Shown here one piece after another: positions 12,713-25,520 of a DNA stretch of 64,000 nucleotides. Under the pieces are notes generated by a model. The model was not told where the DNA came from, ran no database searches, and saw only the letters and a list, made by a program, of their open reading frames with translations. The position numbers and the translations under genes are program-made. This DNA comes from Nereocystis luetkeana. Lineage: Eukaryota > Sar > Phaeophyceae > Laminariales > Laminariaceae. The stretch lies in contig JARUPZ010000003.1 in assembly GCA_031213475.1 (NCBI GenBank), forward strand, positions 7,680,740 through 7,744,739, read 5' to 3'. The number at the start of each line of letters is the position of its first letter. Position 1 is the stretch's first letter.

Positions 12713-13684
12713 CTCCAAGCTCCCCAGCCCCGACCAGGCGAGCGGAGACAGACCCGAGCTGTCGGCAGCAGCAGAGGTAGAGACACAGGGGGCGAAGGGA
12801 CCGAAGGAAGAGCAGGAAGGACACCGACAGACCGCGGGCACGTCGCCACCAGACCTCCAAGTGGGAGCGATTGGGGCGGCAGCAGCAGCGGCGGCGGAGG
12901 GTGTGGCGGTGATGGGGGGGGGGGGCGGTGGCGAGGGGAGCGGAGGGTGGTGTGATGGCCCTAGGTGGTCAGATGGGGACGGGGATAGAGGCGGAGGAGG
13001 CGGGGGTGTCGTTGGGGATGGGGGTAGATGCCGAGGCGGAGGAGGAGGAGGAGGAGGAGGAGGAGGAAGAGGGGGCGGTGGCGGCGGCTGGGGAGGGGGG
13101 GGAGCTGGCCGCGTCTGGACGCTACAAGGCAAGCGGCGAGAGGGGGGGAGGGAGAGGTTGTTGTGGAGGGGGAGGGTGGGAGAGACCGACGGGTTTGCGA
13201 GGAGAGAGGGGTTCGGGAAGAGGGAGAGGTTTGGGAAGGAGGGAGTAGGGGGGAGGGGGGGGTTAGGGAGGACGGAGGCGTTGGGGGGCAGAGCGGCGGC
13301 GCAGCGGCTGGGGCTGTGGGTGGTGGAGCCGCCCCGGGGGTGCCGGAGGCGAGAAAGACGCCGACGCCCCCCCCCGCGGAGGCGAGACTGGGGGCGGGGG
13401 CGGCGGGGTCAGGGTCGACTTCTGGGACCGGGGCGCGGGCGAGGACAGGGCCGCAGGCGCGGACGCTCGGACGCACAGCCGGGTCCGGCGGCGGAGGGGG
13501 GTTGGGCGGGCCCGACCTGCCGCGCGCGGGCGCTCCGGCACCGCCGAGGGGAGAGGTGCAGCTCTCGCGGCCCTGGGGGCGCTCGGGGGCGAAGGCGTGG
13601 CCACCGGGGGTGGGCGGCGGCGTCGTCGGTGACGTAGCGGACAGGCCTGACGGGGGTGGGGGTGGGGGTGGGGGGTCAGGGCAA

Positions 13685-14534
13685 ATGGCGGCGGCTGGGG
13701 TCACGGGTTTTTCTGCGACGGGGAGTGAGGTGTCTTCGGTGGCGGGAGTTGTGGGGGCGGGGGTGGCGGGGGCGGGGGGCTGGGGTGCCGGGGACGGGGT
13801 CTGGGGGGGGCGGGGGGCGGGGGGGGGGCTGGTGAAGAAGGTTCGGAGGATGCGCTGGGAGCCGAAGTACTTGACGGTGAAGGCGGTGTTTTTCTTGTTC
13901 TACAGCAGCCTGGGTGCGATCATGCCGTACCTTCCCGTCTACTACCACGCTTTGGGTATCCCAGACAGGTGCGTGTGTATGTGTAGCGTGTTGATACGCA
14001 CCACACCAGGTAGATGCTAAATACTCTTATGTAATACAAGTAGGTGGAGGCGGGGGGGGGGGGGGGCGGGGAGGGGTCGCTATGCTCGAGGGGGGGTTGC
14101 GTTGCTGATGCCGTCGATGCCCGGCGCCGCGATTGGTGTCGAGCGAGCGACGTGTGCTGTGTTGTGTTTTGTTTATTTATCACGGTTTGGAGCGGGGTGG
14201 GATGATCCATGATGGGATGGGATGGGATGGGATGGAGTGGGGTGTGGTTTTGTGGGTGGGATGGGATGGAATAGGACAGGAGCGTCTGTGACTTCCGTGT
14301 GCCCGGTGCGATTGGAGTTGAGCCCGCATGTGTCATACAACCACGTGGTGTGACGAGTGCCAGGTATCACCTGTCGCGGAGGTGGGCTCGCATGAACATC
14401 ACACAGACAGACAATCCCCCCCCCCCCCCCGCCCCAACCTTGTTTTGTAGAGGTTTACAGCAGTGTACATACCCGGGCGGAATCGAAAGACGCCCCCCTT
14501 GAAGGCCGCCGCTACCCCGTTAGCCTAGCTGCCC

Positions 14535-14565
<31 letters not shown>

Positions 14566-14767
14566 CCTCTTTCTCACACGAAAAACCTCCTGACAGTGTT
14601 ACCTTGTCAGTCCACATCGTGCCGAGCATCGTGCATATATTGCGTATCACATACCTCTGGTATCTCGTATTATTGCAGATCACATAACTGTTACGTACCC
14701 GAGACATTTTGGGGCGCTGTACTGACTCGTATACTGCTTGATGCTGCCACGCACGATCCACTCTCCC

Positions 14768-14798
<31 letters not shown>

Positions 14799-17700
14799 CC
14801 TCCCTGACCGAAAGAGGAGTTTGGTGCACTTTCAATAGATAGCAGCGAGAAAATGATCGCTATCGTAGGAGACATATGGTGGCCCCAGGCGGCGAAGCAG
14901 GTAGGGGATACTATTAATATTAGCATTTTTTTTTAATGTTAACTCGAAAGGGATGCGTGGTCAATGGTAACATGACTGAGGAAAGCAACAAATGAGTACG
15001 CCCCCCCCCCCCCGACTACGGCCATGCGTGAGATCGAGTACATCTCTCCTATCGAGTACCCCCCCCCCTCCCCCCCCCCTCCCCCTCTCCCCTCCACCCA
15101 CCCACCCACCCACCTCTCCCGCTTTGTTTCCCTCCCCCCCGCTAACCAGGCTCGCCCGTGTCCCCCCCGCCCCCCCCCCCGGTCCCCACCCCCCTCCCCC
15201 TCCCCCGATCACCCGCTTCCAGGCGAATAGGACACCTGGGCGCTATAACGCCTGCGATGACGTTTCTATTCACTCCCCTCTGGGGGGCGCTCACGGACAA
15301 GTCCGGGATGCTGAAGCAGATCCTCGTGGGAACGTTTCTCGCGTCGACGCTCCTGAGGGTGGCGCTCGCGGCTCGCACGTCCTTCCCGTGGATCATCTCG
15401 ATGATCACGCTGACGGCCGTCGTTAACGCCCCCGTGAGGCCTCTCCTCGACGCCAGCGCGCTGCAGTCGCTCGACGACCGGGGCGAGTACGGGAAGCAGC
15501 GCCTCTGGGGGCAGTGGGGGTTCGGGGTGAGAGATGATGAGGCGTGTTTTTTTTGCAAGGGACGGGGGTGGGGGAGGGAGGGGGGGGGGTGGTTCGGCCG
15601 TCGTCTTTCGTAGGTGTATCATGTACTTGGTGCAAATAGTTTTACCTGGTAGTATTTTATGATGTACTGTACGTTAGTTTTGTTTTGGGCAGGCTCTTTG
15701 TTTTGTTTTGAGAATTTTGGGTTTTACCGCCCCCCCCCCCCTTTCCTCACCCCCGCCGCAAGCAATGTCTGCGTGGTCGGTGAACACCCGACGTGCTTCG
15801 TCCAGGCATCGTAGGGATGCGAGAGTCTATGGTCACAAGAACAACGCCCATGCGTGGCATGAGCACACCCGCCCCTCCCCTGCTCCCTTCCCTCTTCGAG
15901 CCCCTCCTTATTTATATCCCCCCTCCCCCCTCTCTCCCTCCCTGTTTGGAACTCCCTCCCCCCCTCCTGTCTTCGAACCGCCTACGTAACAGATCGGGTC
16001 GTTCTTGACGGGGCGGCTGCTGTCGAGATTCGGGTTCAAGGCGGCTTTCTACACGCACGCCATGTTCTCTGTACCAACCCTCCTCATTCTGCTGAGATTC
16101 AGCCCTAGGAAGGAAGACAAGAGAAAGGACCCCCCCAAGTTCATGGAGCTGTACAAGCTCGTGGTGCACGATCCGGATGTATTGGTGAGAGTGAGAAGAG
16201 GCGTTTTTTTGTGGGAGGGAAGGGGAAAGGGGACCGGGTGGGGGGCGGGGCCGGGGGGGGGGGGGAGGGCGGGGTGTACTCATTATCATGCATGGCCGTA
16301 ATCGTATGACGATAGACCCCTGCGTCCTTTACAATGCCAGGGCGGGGCATGTTGGGGGAAGCGCGGGTGGGAAGGGGGGTTGAGGGAGGGGAGGGGGGGG
16401 GGATTGGAGGGGAGTCAAGTCAGGGGGGGGGTGGCGGGGTAGGAAAAGGATGGAGACGTGACGGGGTGGGGATGAAAGGTGGTGGGATGGGCGGAGCTGT
16501 TTGCGCCTGCGCCCAGGGCGTTTTGATGTCGTATTCTCGAATGGTGGCGGCGCTGCTTGTAAAGGTACCGTACACACGCTTCGTGGGTGGGGGGGGGTGG
16601 GGGTGTACTCGACAGGAGAGATGTACTCGATCTCATGCATGGGCGTAGTCGTATGACCGTAGGCTCTCGCATCCCTACAATGCCGGGACGGAGCATGTCG
16701 GGTTTTCACCGACCAGGCAGACATTGCTTGCACCAAGCGCGAAGCGCCGTGAGGTGGAGGACGAGCCGCATGAAGGGCGAGCTGCATCCAACTAAGAAGC
16801 GCTTGTGAGGCGGACTTGCACATGGAGGGCAGCTTCAATAAGTTAATTTAATTTAGCCACTTCCAGAGACAGCAATAGGAGTACCATGTCACTGCCTCTT
16901 GGGTGCCTTACTATTAACACAACCAAGGCACGTGGTATGATCAATTCCCTTGTGCGGAATAAAGGTTATTTACCTCGCACACATGATCTAATTCGACGAC
17001 CAGCTGTGGGCGACCGCCAAAACAAGATGGAAGAAAAAAAAACGGTACCCTGGTTGTCTAGCTCTCACGTAGTGAGCGGCATGTTTGTTACTGCGTCGTA
17101 GCCAACCGACGCCAACCCAACCTGTATACAATGGGGGGGGGAGGGGGTTGTTTTCGCACCGCCCACACGGACACACAACACACAAAACACTTGCGCACGC
17201 GAACGCCCCCCCCCCCCCCTCCTCCCTCCGCCTCCCTACTTTTTTGTGTTGTATAATTTTTGTCCCCCCCCCTCGCCACGACTGCGGGCCGAAACTTTTT
17301 CTACGTAATATATGGAAAACACGTATTTCGGGGGACCATAATAAATACCTGGTAGGACCAAGCATTGTTGATAAAAAATGGTAAATATGTAGGTATTTAG
17401 GGATTTTTGGCCAATGGTCTAGTGACTAGGGCAAGCGACAAAGGAGTATGCCCCTCCCCGCTCTCGCCCCCCTTTCCCTCCCCCCCCCGCCCCCCCGTCT
17501 TTTTTTTTTTTTTTTCTTTTAATCACTAACTTTTACTTTCCAGCCTAACTCGTAAGAGGTTTTACCCTTCGACGACCTTCTTGACAAGTCGTGGTCACAG
17601 GTGTCGTCCCTTCTCCCCCCCGGTACGCGCCTTTATTTTTTGTCGCGCATAGATAGGGGTTCAGCATTCCCCCTGCTCGTCGATTTTCATCGAATGTAGC

Positions 17701-19710
17701 TAACTCACGCTCTCGCACTTTCCGCTAATCGATTTCTTTCATGCAAGAAAAAGCCCTTTTACGGTCATACGACTACGACCATGCATGAGAGCGAGTACAT
17801 CTCTCCTATCGAGCACACCCCCCCCCCCCCCATGAGAATGTAGCATCTAGTGAAAATATCTTTTGTTACGATCCAGACTGCTGCTATTGACGGAATGTGT
17901 GAATGTGTCGATACAAATATTTATTAATAGGTGTTCTTCTCAATGGTGTTCGCGATCGGGCTGTCGAGCGGCGTCATCGAAAACTTCGCCTACAAGCGCC
18001 TCCGGGAGCTGGGGGGGACGGGGTCGGTGCTCGGGGTGTCGCGGCTGGTCTCGAGCCTCTCCGGCATCCCCATGTTCTTCTTCTCGGGAAAAATAGTCAA
18101 GCGCTTCAGCATCGTCGGCATTTTGACGGCCTCTATGATGAGCTTCATCGCTAGGTGGGCAGGGTTCGGGTGGGGTGGAAGGGAGGGGTGGAGTGGGAAG
18201 GGAGAGAGGGGCGGGGGCAGGGGGTGGGGGGAGAGAGGGAGGGAGGCAGGGAAGGGGGGGGGAGAGGGAGGGAGGCAGGGGAAGGGGGTGGGGGGCCGTT
18301 TTTTTTCGTTCGTTTTACTACTCCAGGCATCTGGTGCGTAGTTAGTTTATTTATAGTTTTACTTTTTCCTTGGACCTGATCGTCTTTTTCGGATTGTATC
18401 GGACCGAATTGGACTGGAATCGGAATCGGAATCGGATCCGCCAGTGTGAGTGTGTGTGTGTGTTTTTTAATTGGTTTGGCCTCTTCGTGCGGCACAGGTT
18501 TGTCTGGCTCTCACTCCCCTTTACTCGTTCGCTCGATGCCATTTCCAAATGCTTTGGAACACGCCGTAATCATTGCGCAGGTTCATCATCTACGCGTCGA
18601 TCAAGAACCCGTGGGCGGGGGCTCCCGGCCGAGGCTCTCAGAGGCGTCACGTTCGCGGGGTTCTGGGCCGCTAGCACTTGTCACGTCGGGGCGATCGCGC
18701 CGCCGGGGCTGTCCCACGACAATGGTGAGGTCACGGTTTGTAGTATGGATGGCGGATTAACTCTTTGGCTGACGGTCTCGCTTGCCGGGGTGGGGGTGGG
18801 GTGGGCAGAGAGAGGCAGGTTGGTTCCGCTGGTGCCAATGGTTCTGGTTCTGCTGGTTCTGGTTCTGCTGGTTCTGGTTCTGCTGGTTCTGGTTTGCTGG
18901 TTCTGGGTTTGCTCATTCTGCAGCTTCTGGTGGTGGTGGTGATGCTGGCCGTTTTTGACTTTAGGTTTGGCTTTCGCGTGAGGTTTTTGGTGCTCAATAC
19001 CAGGTGTGCCTATTATATGCCTGAACTCGGCTAGACTTGAACGTGTCCACCGCTTGGGGGAAAATGGCAATTTATCGCGAAGGGAGGCGTCCACCTGTGG
19101 GCTTTTCATTCACAAAGCGGAGCGTGAAACGCCCCGCTGGGGCCGCGGTCGCTGGAGTCGCTTTCATTGCCACACTGTCGAACCCCCCCCGCCCCCCCCC
19201 CACCCCCCCCCCACCCCTCCTCTTCATGCCCACCTTCCCGCCCAGCCACCGCCACTCCTCCCATCTACCCACCGAACCGCCCCCCCCCACACATCGACCG
19301 CCCCCCCCCCCCCCCCCCCCCCCTCCTTTCTCCGCTAACAGCTCGGGCTGCTCAACGCTACCTATGGAGGCATCGGGCAGTCCCTGGGGTCGCTCATCGG
19401 AGGCAGCCTGAGCATGCAGTTCGGGACGGCCAAGGCGTTCCTGATGTACGCAGGCGTTGACGGGATGCTTCTTCTCGCCTTCTTCCTCTTCTGGGGTCTC
19501 CACCCTAACGGCCACCAGAGAGATAGGGGAGACAGCAAGGGGATCGGGGGGGACCCGTCCTCGCGCGGGGGGAACAGGGGGGGGGAGGGGGGGGGGGAAG
19601 GGGGACCCGCCAAAAACGCCTGTCCCAACGTTGGAAGACTTGACGTTTACGCCTCCCACCACGCAGTCGCGGCAGCAGTCGGCGCCGAGATAGGGGGAAC
19701 AGAAGGGTAG
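13685..19710 (+). CDS. MFS transporter (MFSD6 / MFS_1-like), six exons, one frame break
   Basis: A membrane solute transporter of the major facilitator superfamily; the substrate cannot be read from sequence. Exons: 13685-13968, 15223-15526, 15993-16184, 17931-18154, 18581-18729 and 19342-19710, all with GT-AG introns in matching phase, giving about 506 residues. Exon 1 ends with helix 1 (VFFLFYSSLGAIMPYLPVYY). Exon 2 has the loop 2-3 motif GALTDKSG and helices 2-4. Exon 4 carries VFAIGLSSGVIENF and SGIPMFFFSGK. Exon 5 has LRGVTFAGFWAAST and IAPPGL. Exon 6 has LGLLNATYGGIGQSLGSLIG and the last helix, then a Gly-rich tail. These match the MFS_1-like/MFSD6 type. Exon 5 needs one G fewer in the G5 run at 18617-18621; as written the frame hits TAG. 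Its donor is either GAG|GTCACG (in phase) or the stronger G|GTGAGG (out of phase). The start codon is uncertain because the GC-rich frame is open upstream to 13028. Confidence 0.85.
14765..14791 (+). repeat. C27 homopolymer
   Basis: Uninterrupted run of C in MFS intron 1. Confidence 0.9.
14944..15012 (+). repeat. Family B repeat, partial, ending in C tract
   Basis: Contains CTCGAAAGGGATGCGTGGTC, then CAACAAATGAGTACGC and a C run. It lies in MFS intron 1. Confidence 0.7.
15764..15872 (+). repeat. Family A repeat, partial
   Basis: Contains GCAATGTCTGCGTGGTCGGT, CATCGTAGGGATGCGAG and TCTATGGTCA in order. It lies in MFS intron 2. Confidence 0.7.
16273..16350 (-). repeat. Family A repeat, short 3' fragment
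   Basis: Reverse copy: G tract, GTGTACTCATTATCATGCAT, then a diverged CATAGACCC...CAATGCC block. It lies in MFS intron 3. Confidence 0.6.
16600..17135 (-). mobile_element. Family A repeat, full length
   Basis: About 530 bp, reverse orientation, inside MFS intron 3. G tracts abut both ends (C tracts in the element's own orientation). The 3' end reads GAGTACACCCC and the 5' end begins near GGGTTGGCGTCGGTTGGC. No coding frame spans it. Confidence 0.75.
17325..17398. mobile_element. MITE-like foldback element, half copy
   Basis: Only the left arm (CGGGGGACCATAATAAATAC) and the interior survive; the inverted right arm is missing. A TACCTGG motif sits inside it. Confidence 0.6.
17408..17452 (+). 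repeat. Family B repeat, 3' fragment
   Basis: CAATGGTC...GGGCAAGCGACAAAGGAGTATGCCCC, diverged, followed by C-rich DNA. Confidence 0.55.
17764..17832 (+). repeat. Family A repeat, 3' fragment
   Basis: TCATACGACTACGACCATGC followed by ACATCTCTCCTATCGAGCAC and a C tract. Confidence 0.65.
18838..18902 (+). repeat. 18-bp minisatellite GGTTCTGGTTCTGCT
   Basis: About three and a half units of a CTGCTGGTTCTGGTT-type repeat within MFS intron 5. Confidence 0.8.
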
Positions 19711-21077
19711 GGGGCGCAGGGAGGAGGGGGAGGGGAGGGGAGAGGGTGGGGGTGAGGGTAAGAGTAAACGAAGGACTGTGAGCAGTAGCTTACCTTTTGA
19801 AAGGGGGGGGGAGAGGACTCGGTAGAGAGTGGGAAGCGCGGGGGGGGGGGCGGGGGGTGGCAGAGGAGGGGGGAGTGAGGGAGAGGAAATTGAGTGGGAG
19901 GGTAGGAGGCGGGGGGGGGGGGGGGGGTGAGAGTTGGGCGTGTTTCGCTTGGGTTGACGGGATCTGGAGATTTTTTTTGGGAACGATGCAAGTTTTGTCT
20001 AAAAGGGAGCGGTCAGTAACCTCGGTCGGCATGCCGCTACAACTTGTCGCTGCTGTTGCTGCCGTTTCATTGCCTTGCCCTGCCTAGCCTTCCCTTGCCT
20101 TCCCTTGCGATGTTATTTTCATTTTTTTGATATTTGTTTCCTTATGCCCAAGTGTTTTTTGTTTTTTGTTTTTGTTTTTTTTACATGGTTTCTGTTGTGG
20201 TGTATATCCTTATTAGACCAAACCAAAAAACAGGGAGAGCCCCCTTTTTTTGTTGATTTGTTTAGGGGACTCCTTATTTTCAGTGCACGGAGTTGTATTA
20301 ACTTAAAGAACAGACACTCACCTGGGTTTTCGCTTAGCTGACGAAGATGGAACAGTCGTCGTCGTACGTGGCAAAGTTTGGGGGCCCGCCGAAACCCCGC
20401 ACTTTTGTTTCGTTTGGTATTCGCCAGATTTTTTACGCTCGCTCGCTCGCTCGCTCGAGCGTGATGTTTACACATGGAATGCTCGGACGGGAGAGAGGAG
20501 GGAGTGGGTCAGGAAATAAGACAGGGAGGGAGGGAGGAGGGGAAGAGGAGAGGGAAGTAGGGGAGGGAGGGGGGGGGGTGAATGGTATAAGGGAGGGCAT
20601 GGGAGGGGTTTTGTGTAGTCCAAAGGCGGAGTGTGGTTGCAAGTGGACCCCCCCCTCCCCCCGTTGAGTTGCGGTACAAGGCAAATGCGACAGCGTGGTG
20701 GTAGCGGAGGCAGCGGCCAAAGGAGGGGAGGGAGAAGAACTGACCACTTGAAAAAACTGGCCACCGCCGCACCCGTCTGTGTTACCTCTCCTGTTTTTCC
20801 CGCCCCAGGGACGCCTCGTTTGAGTGCAAACGTTTTTTTGTGTGTTTCCACCGACCTGCTTTCATGATAACGCCGAGGCAACGAGGCTGGCCGCAGGTTG
20901 CTGCTATCGTACCCGGTACCCTACGTACGTACGAATTTGTTTGATCGATGCCATTGTTACCCACCAGGTACGCTTAACGTTTTACGTCGAAAAACACGCG
21001 ACAAGCTGCGACGAAAGCCGTGGGGGTAGGAGATAACATCGCCGGCAGCGACAGCTGCCGAAGCTGCTGTTGTAGCT

Positions 21078-21078
<1 letters not shown>

Positions 21079-21110
<32 letters not shown>
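21079..21110 (+). repeat. CTG trinucleotide run
   Basis: About ten CTG units, preceded and followed by degenerate CTG/GTT repeats up to 21160. Confidence 0.85.
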
Positions 21111-21565
21111 GCCGTTGCTGCCGCTGGTGCTTCTGTAGGTGTTGCTGTTGTTGTTGTTCTTGGTGCTGCTGTCGCCGCTTGCCACTTCTCTGTTGAGATT
21201 GAACCTCCGCGGTTTTAGTTCTCGATCCATTGGTTGACGACGCCGTTAGGGTGGACAGACACGGGGCTTTCGTTGCTCGTTTTTATTTTTAGACCGGTGA
21301 CTCGCCGGAGGGAGGGAAAGAGGGAGCAAGGGAGGTGGTCCACGCGACCTCATATATCACATCGGATCCGCGGGCGGGGTGGTCCCTATCTGTTTCTTCT
21401 TGTTCTGCAATAAGCAGTTTTTTCATGGCGCCGTCGGAGCGTTTCGTACAAGACGTTAGATGTCGACACGTACCACAGGACGCGAAAAATTGCTTTTAAT
21501 ACACATTAACACAGAACAGAGAACAAAGATCCCGGAAAACAAGCCCCCCCCCCCCCCCATCCCCG

Positions 21566-21690
21566 CAGCAATGTCTTCCTGGTCGGGGAACACCCGACGT
21601 TGCTCCGTGCCGGCATTGTAGGGATACGAGGGTCTACGGTCATACGACTACGGCCATGCATGATATCGAGTACACCCCCCCCCCCCCCCC
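21566..21690 (+). repeat. Family A repeat, partial, ending in C tract
   Basis: AGCAATGTCTTCCTGGTCGG through CATGCATGATATCGAGTACAC, then a run of C. Confidence 0.7.
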
Positions 21691-22673
21691 CTCCCGCTTC
21701 CTGCTATATATAGCCACACGTACTGAGCTCAAACTCTCGCGGTTCTCGGGTGGTGTCGCTGACCAAATAAGGCGGGGAAAACGTGGCACGTGGAACGGTT
21801 TTTTGCGAGACAAAATAGATGTGTTGATGTTGGTGGTCGTCGAGTTGTGAACTCGCCGGGGGGTTTCAACCATCGTCGAATTTTTCAGTACCGTAAGCGG
21901 TTCCTCTATGGTGCCGGTTGAGTAGGGCCGGCTGAGGGTGCCCCCTGCAACGCCTGTGGAGTCGCCTGGCCCGGACGGGAATCACCGGAGTATTGCATGG
22001 TGTCCGGAGTATATAGTACCGGTTGCCGATACAGTGCCGGTGTTGTTGCCTGGCGCACACCGACGCCACAAAGGACTGCCGTAGCTGTTGTATGAGGCGT
22101 GGCCTGCAATAGTTGACGACCAAGCGGCTGATCTGATGGCCCCCACCAATCATAATCCCTCAATATATATTTTCATTCCGAGAATCGTCCCCGGCGGTCG
22201 GGTTAGGCTGAAGTATAAAGAAGTCCACCAGGTGTACTCTATAACCATTGTTTTGTGTCAGCGGAGAGGGGGGGGAGAAAACAGGGAGCGCTATCGTACA
22301 CAATTAATATGTTTGGGCCCGCCGATACACGTACGCATATCAACGCCGTATGCGTGCACACATAAGTGCACTCGGGAAGAGGCCGAGAGCAATGCCACTC
22401 GAGGACATCTACAGCATGGCTTCTGGTGCTGGTGCTGGTGATGGTACGGCTCTTGAAAAAAAAAGATGTCCAAAGATTGACTGCTGAAGGCTCAAAACGG
22501 GCAAAACATAATCAACGTGCACGCAGAATACGCGTAGTCGCGTAACGGGTACTGGTGTGTGTGTGCGTCAACTATCGATATCCGTCGCGGTATATGGGCG
22601 TCGATTGTCTTGGGGATCGTGTGAGGGCGGGAGCCGGGTGAGCGAGTTGTTAAGCCTGGCGTGCGATTTCACC

Positions 22674-22735
22674 GAACGGACGGACGGGCGGACGGACCGA
22701 CGGGCGGACGGACGGACTGACCGGCGGACGGGTGC
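22674..22735 (+). repeat. CGGA/CGGG tetranucleotide array
   Basis: About 60 bp of GGACGGAC-type units. Confidence 0.85.
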
Positions 22736-22799
22736 ACGATAAGTTCCCAAAATAGAAACCCCCATAATCGTGAGGAATAGTATTCGCTAATTTGGGGGG

Positions 22800-23165
22800 T
22801 GGCGGGGAGAGGGGGGCAGAGGCGCACTCATTTGTTGCTTGCCTTCGTCATTTGTTGATTTGACCACGCGTCCCCTTTCGAGACGGGACACCGGAGTTCC
22901 TACACCCAATAGAGACATCTCCAGGTGCCCATTGCGTGCTTTTCGTTTGGCGGGAAATACATCTTGTTTTTTTTCTCACCTTGTCCCCTTCCTGTTTTGC
23001 CTTTTGTGGCAAAGTATCTACCACCAAGGGTGTATTAGCGACCCTTTTCTCGTTGTTATGTAGTGTACTAAACTTCTCCATGACGCAGTCGTTTATTTTA
23101 CTCATCTCCTCCTCCAACATATCTCGTTCCTGCTTGCACGTTTCACATCCTCCCACTATGTGAGT
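22800..23165 (-). repeat. Family B repeat, long copy
   Basis: Starts at a G-rich tract with CACTCATTTGTTGCTTGCCT, then TTTCGAGACGG, CCCCTTCCTG(T/G)TT and CATCTCCTCCTCCAACA in the same order as the copy at 45146-45490. Confidence 0.65.
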
Positions 23166-23219
23166 TCTGCGCGCTTTCTGTTTGCCGCGAGGATACCTGT
23201 GCAGATTTTCTTCCTGGGG

Positions 23220-23345
23220 GGGGGGGGGGTACTTTATCATGCATGGCCGCAGTCGTATGTGACCATAGACCCTCCCACCAAAAGAAGGCCGGGACGGAGC
23301 ACGTCGGCTTCTCACCGACCAGGCAGGCATTGCTTGCAGGGGGGG
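23220..23345 (-). repeat. Family A repeat, partial, bounded by G tracts
   Basis: Reverse copy with G tracts on both sides. Contains CATGCATGGCCGCAGTCGTA and CCGACCAGGCAGGCATTGCT. Confidence 0.7.
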
Positions 23346-23851
23346 GGGGATAATGCCTCATCTCAAGGCGTTGTCCCCCAGAGGCGACGGACGACGCGAG
23401 CACACATCGTACAAACACAAAGAGATAAGACAGCGACATGTACCACACTGATCTAATACTATAGCTAGAAGAAGAGACAGCCCAAGACTCCGGTATTCGC
23501 TGGTAATGCCCTCGTTCTTTCTTTGTCTCGGCGCATGACAATGCCAAAATGCACCCAAAAAATCGAGAATAAGACACACAAGAAGGCGCAAAAGAGGGAA
23601 TACTACTGCAGTAGTACTCGTACTCGTTTTCGCCTGAGAATCTTGAACGTTTTTTAGCTCGAGAAATGGGCAGAAACAACAAAAACAACCAGCGCGGCCA
23701 CCTGTCGTAATCTCTCTACTTCCGCCTCCACCGCCATCCCCGGTGGTCTATTTCCCACCCATCAGGGGTACCCTCCCCCTTCCCCCGTCCCTTCCTCAGC
23801 CCCCCCCCCCTATATATCAGCCCCCCCCCCCCCCCTATATATTATACATAT

Positions 23852-24358
23852 TGGGTTGGCGTCGGTTGGCAACGACACTGTAACACATGCCGCTCACGGC
23901 ATGAGTTAGCCAACCACAGGGGTACCGGTTTTTGTTTTGCTTTGTTTTGTTTTGGCGGTCGGTCACAGCTGGCGATCGAGCTACAGTAGATCATTTGCGC
24001 GGGGTGGAGAACAGTTACTCCGCACAATGGGAATCATCGCACCCGGTAGTGTTTATGGGAGAGCACCCGCGAGGCGGTTACGTAGTAACCCCACGTAGCT
24101 GTCTCTGGAAGCGGCCGCACTGGAAACAGATTAACTCATCGAAGCTGTCCTACATATGCAAATCCTCCTCACAAGCGGTTCTGAGTACGACGAATATCAC
24201 CCTTCATACGAATCGCCGAACATCTCACGGCGCTTCGCGCTTGGTGCCAACAATGTCTGCCTGGTCGGTGAACACCCGACATGCTGGGAGGCGAGGGTCT
24301 ATGGCCATACGACTACAACCATGCATCATATCGAGACCCCTCCCCCCCCCCCCCGACG
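23852..24358 (+). mobile_element. Family A repeat, near full length
   Basis: Begins TTGGGTTGGCGTCGGTTGGC after a C tract and ends at ATCGAGACCCC plus a C tract. Confidence 0.75.
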
Positions 24359-25454
24359 CTGTGGTGCCATTACCCCGAGCTCAGTATGCCCAATCCCGTC
24401 CCGCCCGCCTCCTTCCTCCAATGCTTCCCCAGAGAAATGCATCTGCGCTGTAGTTGGTAAAATATATCTTCATATTGCTGACTTAATGTATTCATCCGTA
24501 CTATGTATATCACATGCATTGGCTGTGACCCTCGCCACTACTGTACACGCACCCGAGCACTGCATGTTGCCTACTACTAACTATACTGACTGCATTCACA
24601 CTACATAGACACGCTATCACAATTCCGTAGCTTGTGCTGTTACTTATGCTGACATAGTGCACCCGCTGTTCTACTTGTGAAAAAGTCGACGCACGCACAT
24701 ATTTGAAGGTACCTATCTGCTCTTACCAGTACAAACTACGCATGCATGCCATCCGCACATAATAAAATGCCATGCTGCTAAAGGAATACAAAAGCAAACA
24801 AACTAACCAACCACCAACAGACAACAAGCCACGGGACGTAGCGTCAACTGCAACGTACTAGGCATACCTGATATTTTCATGCTGCGTCGTGCATACGTGC
24901 AAACATACCGGAAATATATGTAACAGGTCACACGAGCACTCGTATAAAAGTGAAGCACTGAGCTTTCTGCGGTACCGGCTGCGTACCTGGCACATCCCAA
25001 ATACGCTACGAGAAGACTGGTCTTTCAGGGCCCGTCAAGGCAATTTTAGACCTTATTATACTACTTTTAGTGTGAGGGGCGGTCAGGCCAGTCAAGGAGT
25101 CAAACCTCAGTATCCTGTTAGACCCTTTTCGATCTTGAAGAGTTTGGAGCAGGAGGCGACACCATCGACAACGCCTTTGGCATCAGCTGTTTCCCTTCGC
25201 AAGCAATGCGGGAGCCTCCGCAGTTTATCCGATCCTTTTTCGTGGGTTCCTCGCCCCCCCCCCCCCCGCCCCCCCCCCCCCCTTCCGCCCTTCCCTCCGA
25301 TGAAATATCCCGTGGGGGCCAAATCAAATCCCATAGGAGGTCCTATGGAACTATCGCACGGGATCCCATTGACCCCCCGGGATATCCTCGTGGGAGTTTC
25401 CACGGGACTCAATCCGAAGTCCCATGCAAGTGAATACCCCTTCCCTCCCCCGTC

Positions 25455-25520
25455 TGCGAGGGTCTATGATCATACAACTACGGCCATGCATGACATACAT
25501 GAGTACACCCCCCCCGTCTG
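25455..25520 (+). repeat. Family A repeat, 3' fragment
   Basis: GCGAGGGTCTATGATCATAC, then ATGAGTACACC and a C run. Confidence 0.65.

Larger units (their letters stand above)
3093..13684. other. Repeat-rich region without recognisable exons
   Basis: This is a long intron of the preceding exon or intergenic DNA. It holds a diverged duplication (3.9/4.7 kb), a 62-bp tandem pair (6.54 kb), two MITE copies (7.1 and 9.9 kb), a family F copy (10.25 kb), long C and T homopolymers (6797-6818 C, 11075-11099 T), a decamer array (11.5 kb) and a GTCT/GTCC tetranucleotide array (12.5 kb). From about 12.9 kb the plus strand becomes extremely G-rich up to the MFS start codon. Open frames here lack any family signature I know. 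Confidence 0.55.

Noticed and set aside
12149-13637. Long plus- and minus-strand open frames upstream of the MFS gene (Cys-Leu-Ser-Val, Asp-Arg-Gln-Thr, poly-Gly types)
   Set aside because: They are products of the GTCT/GTCC array and the G-rich tract; no domain or splice evidence.
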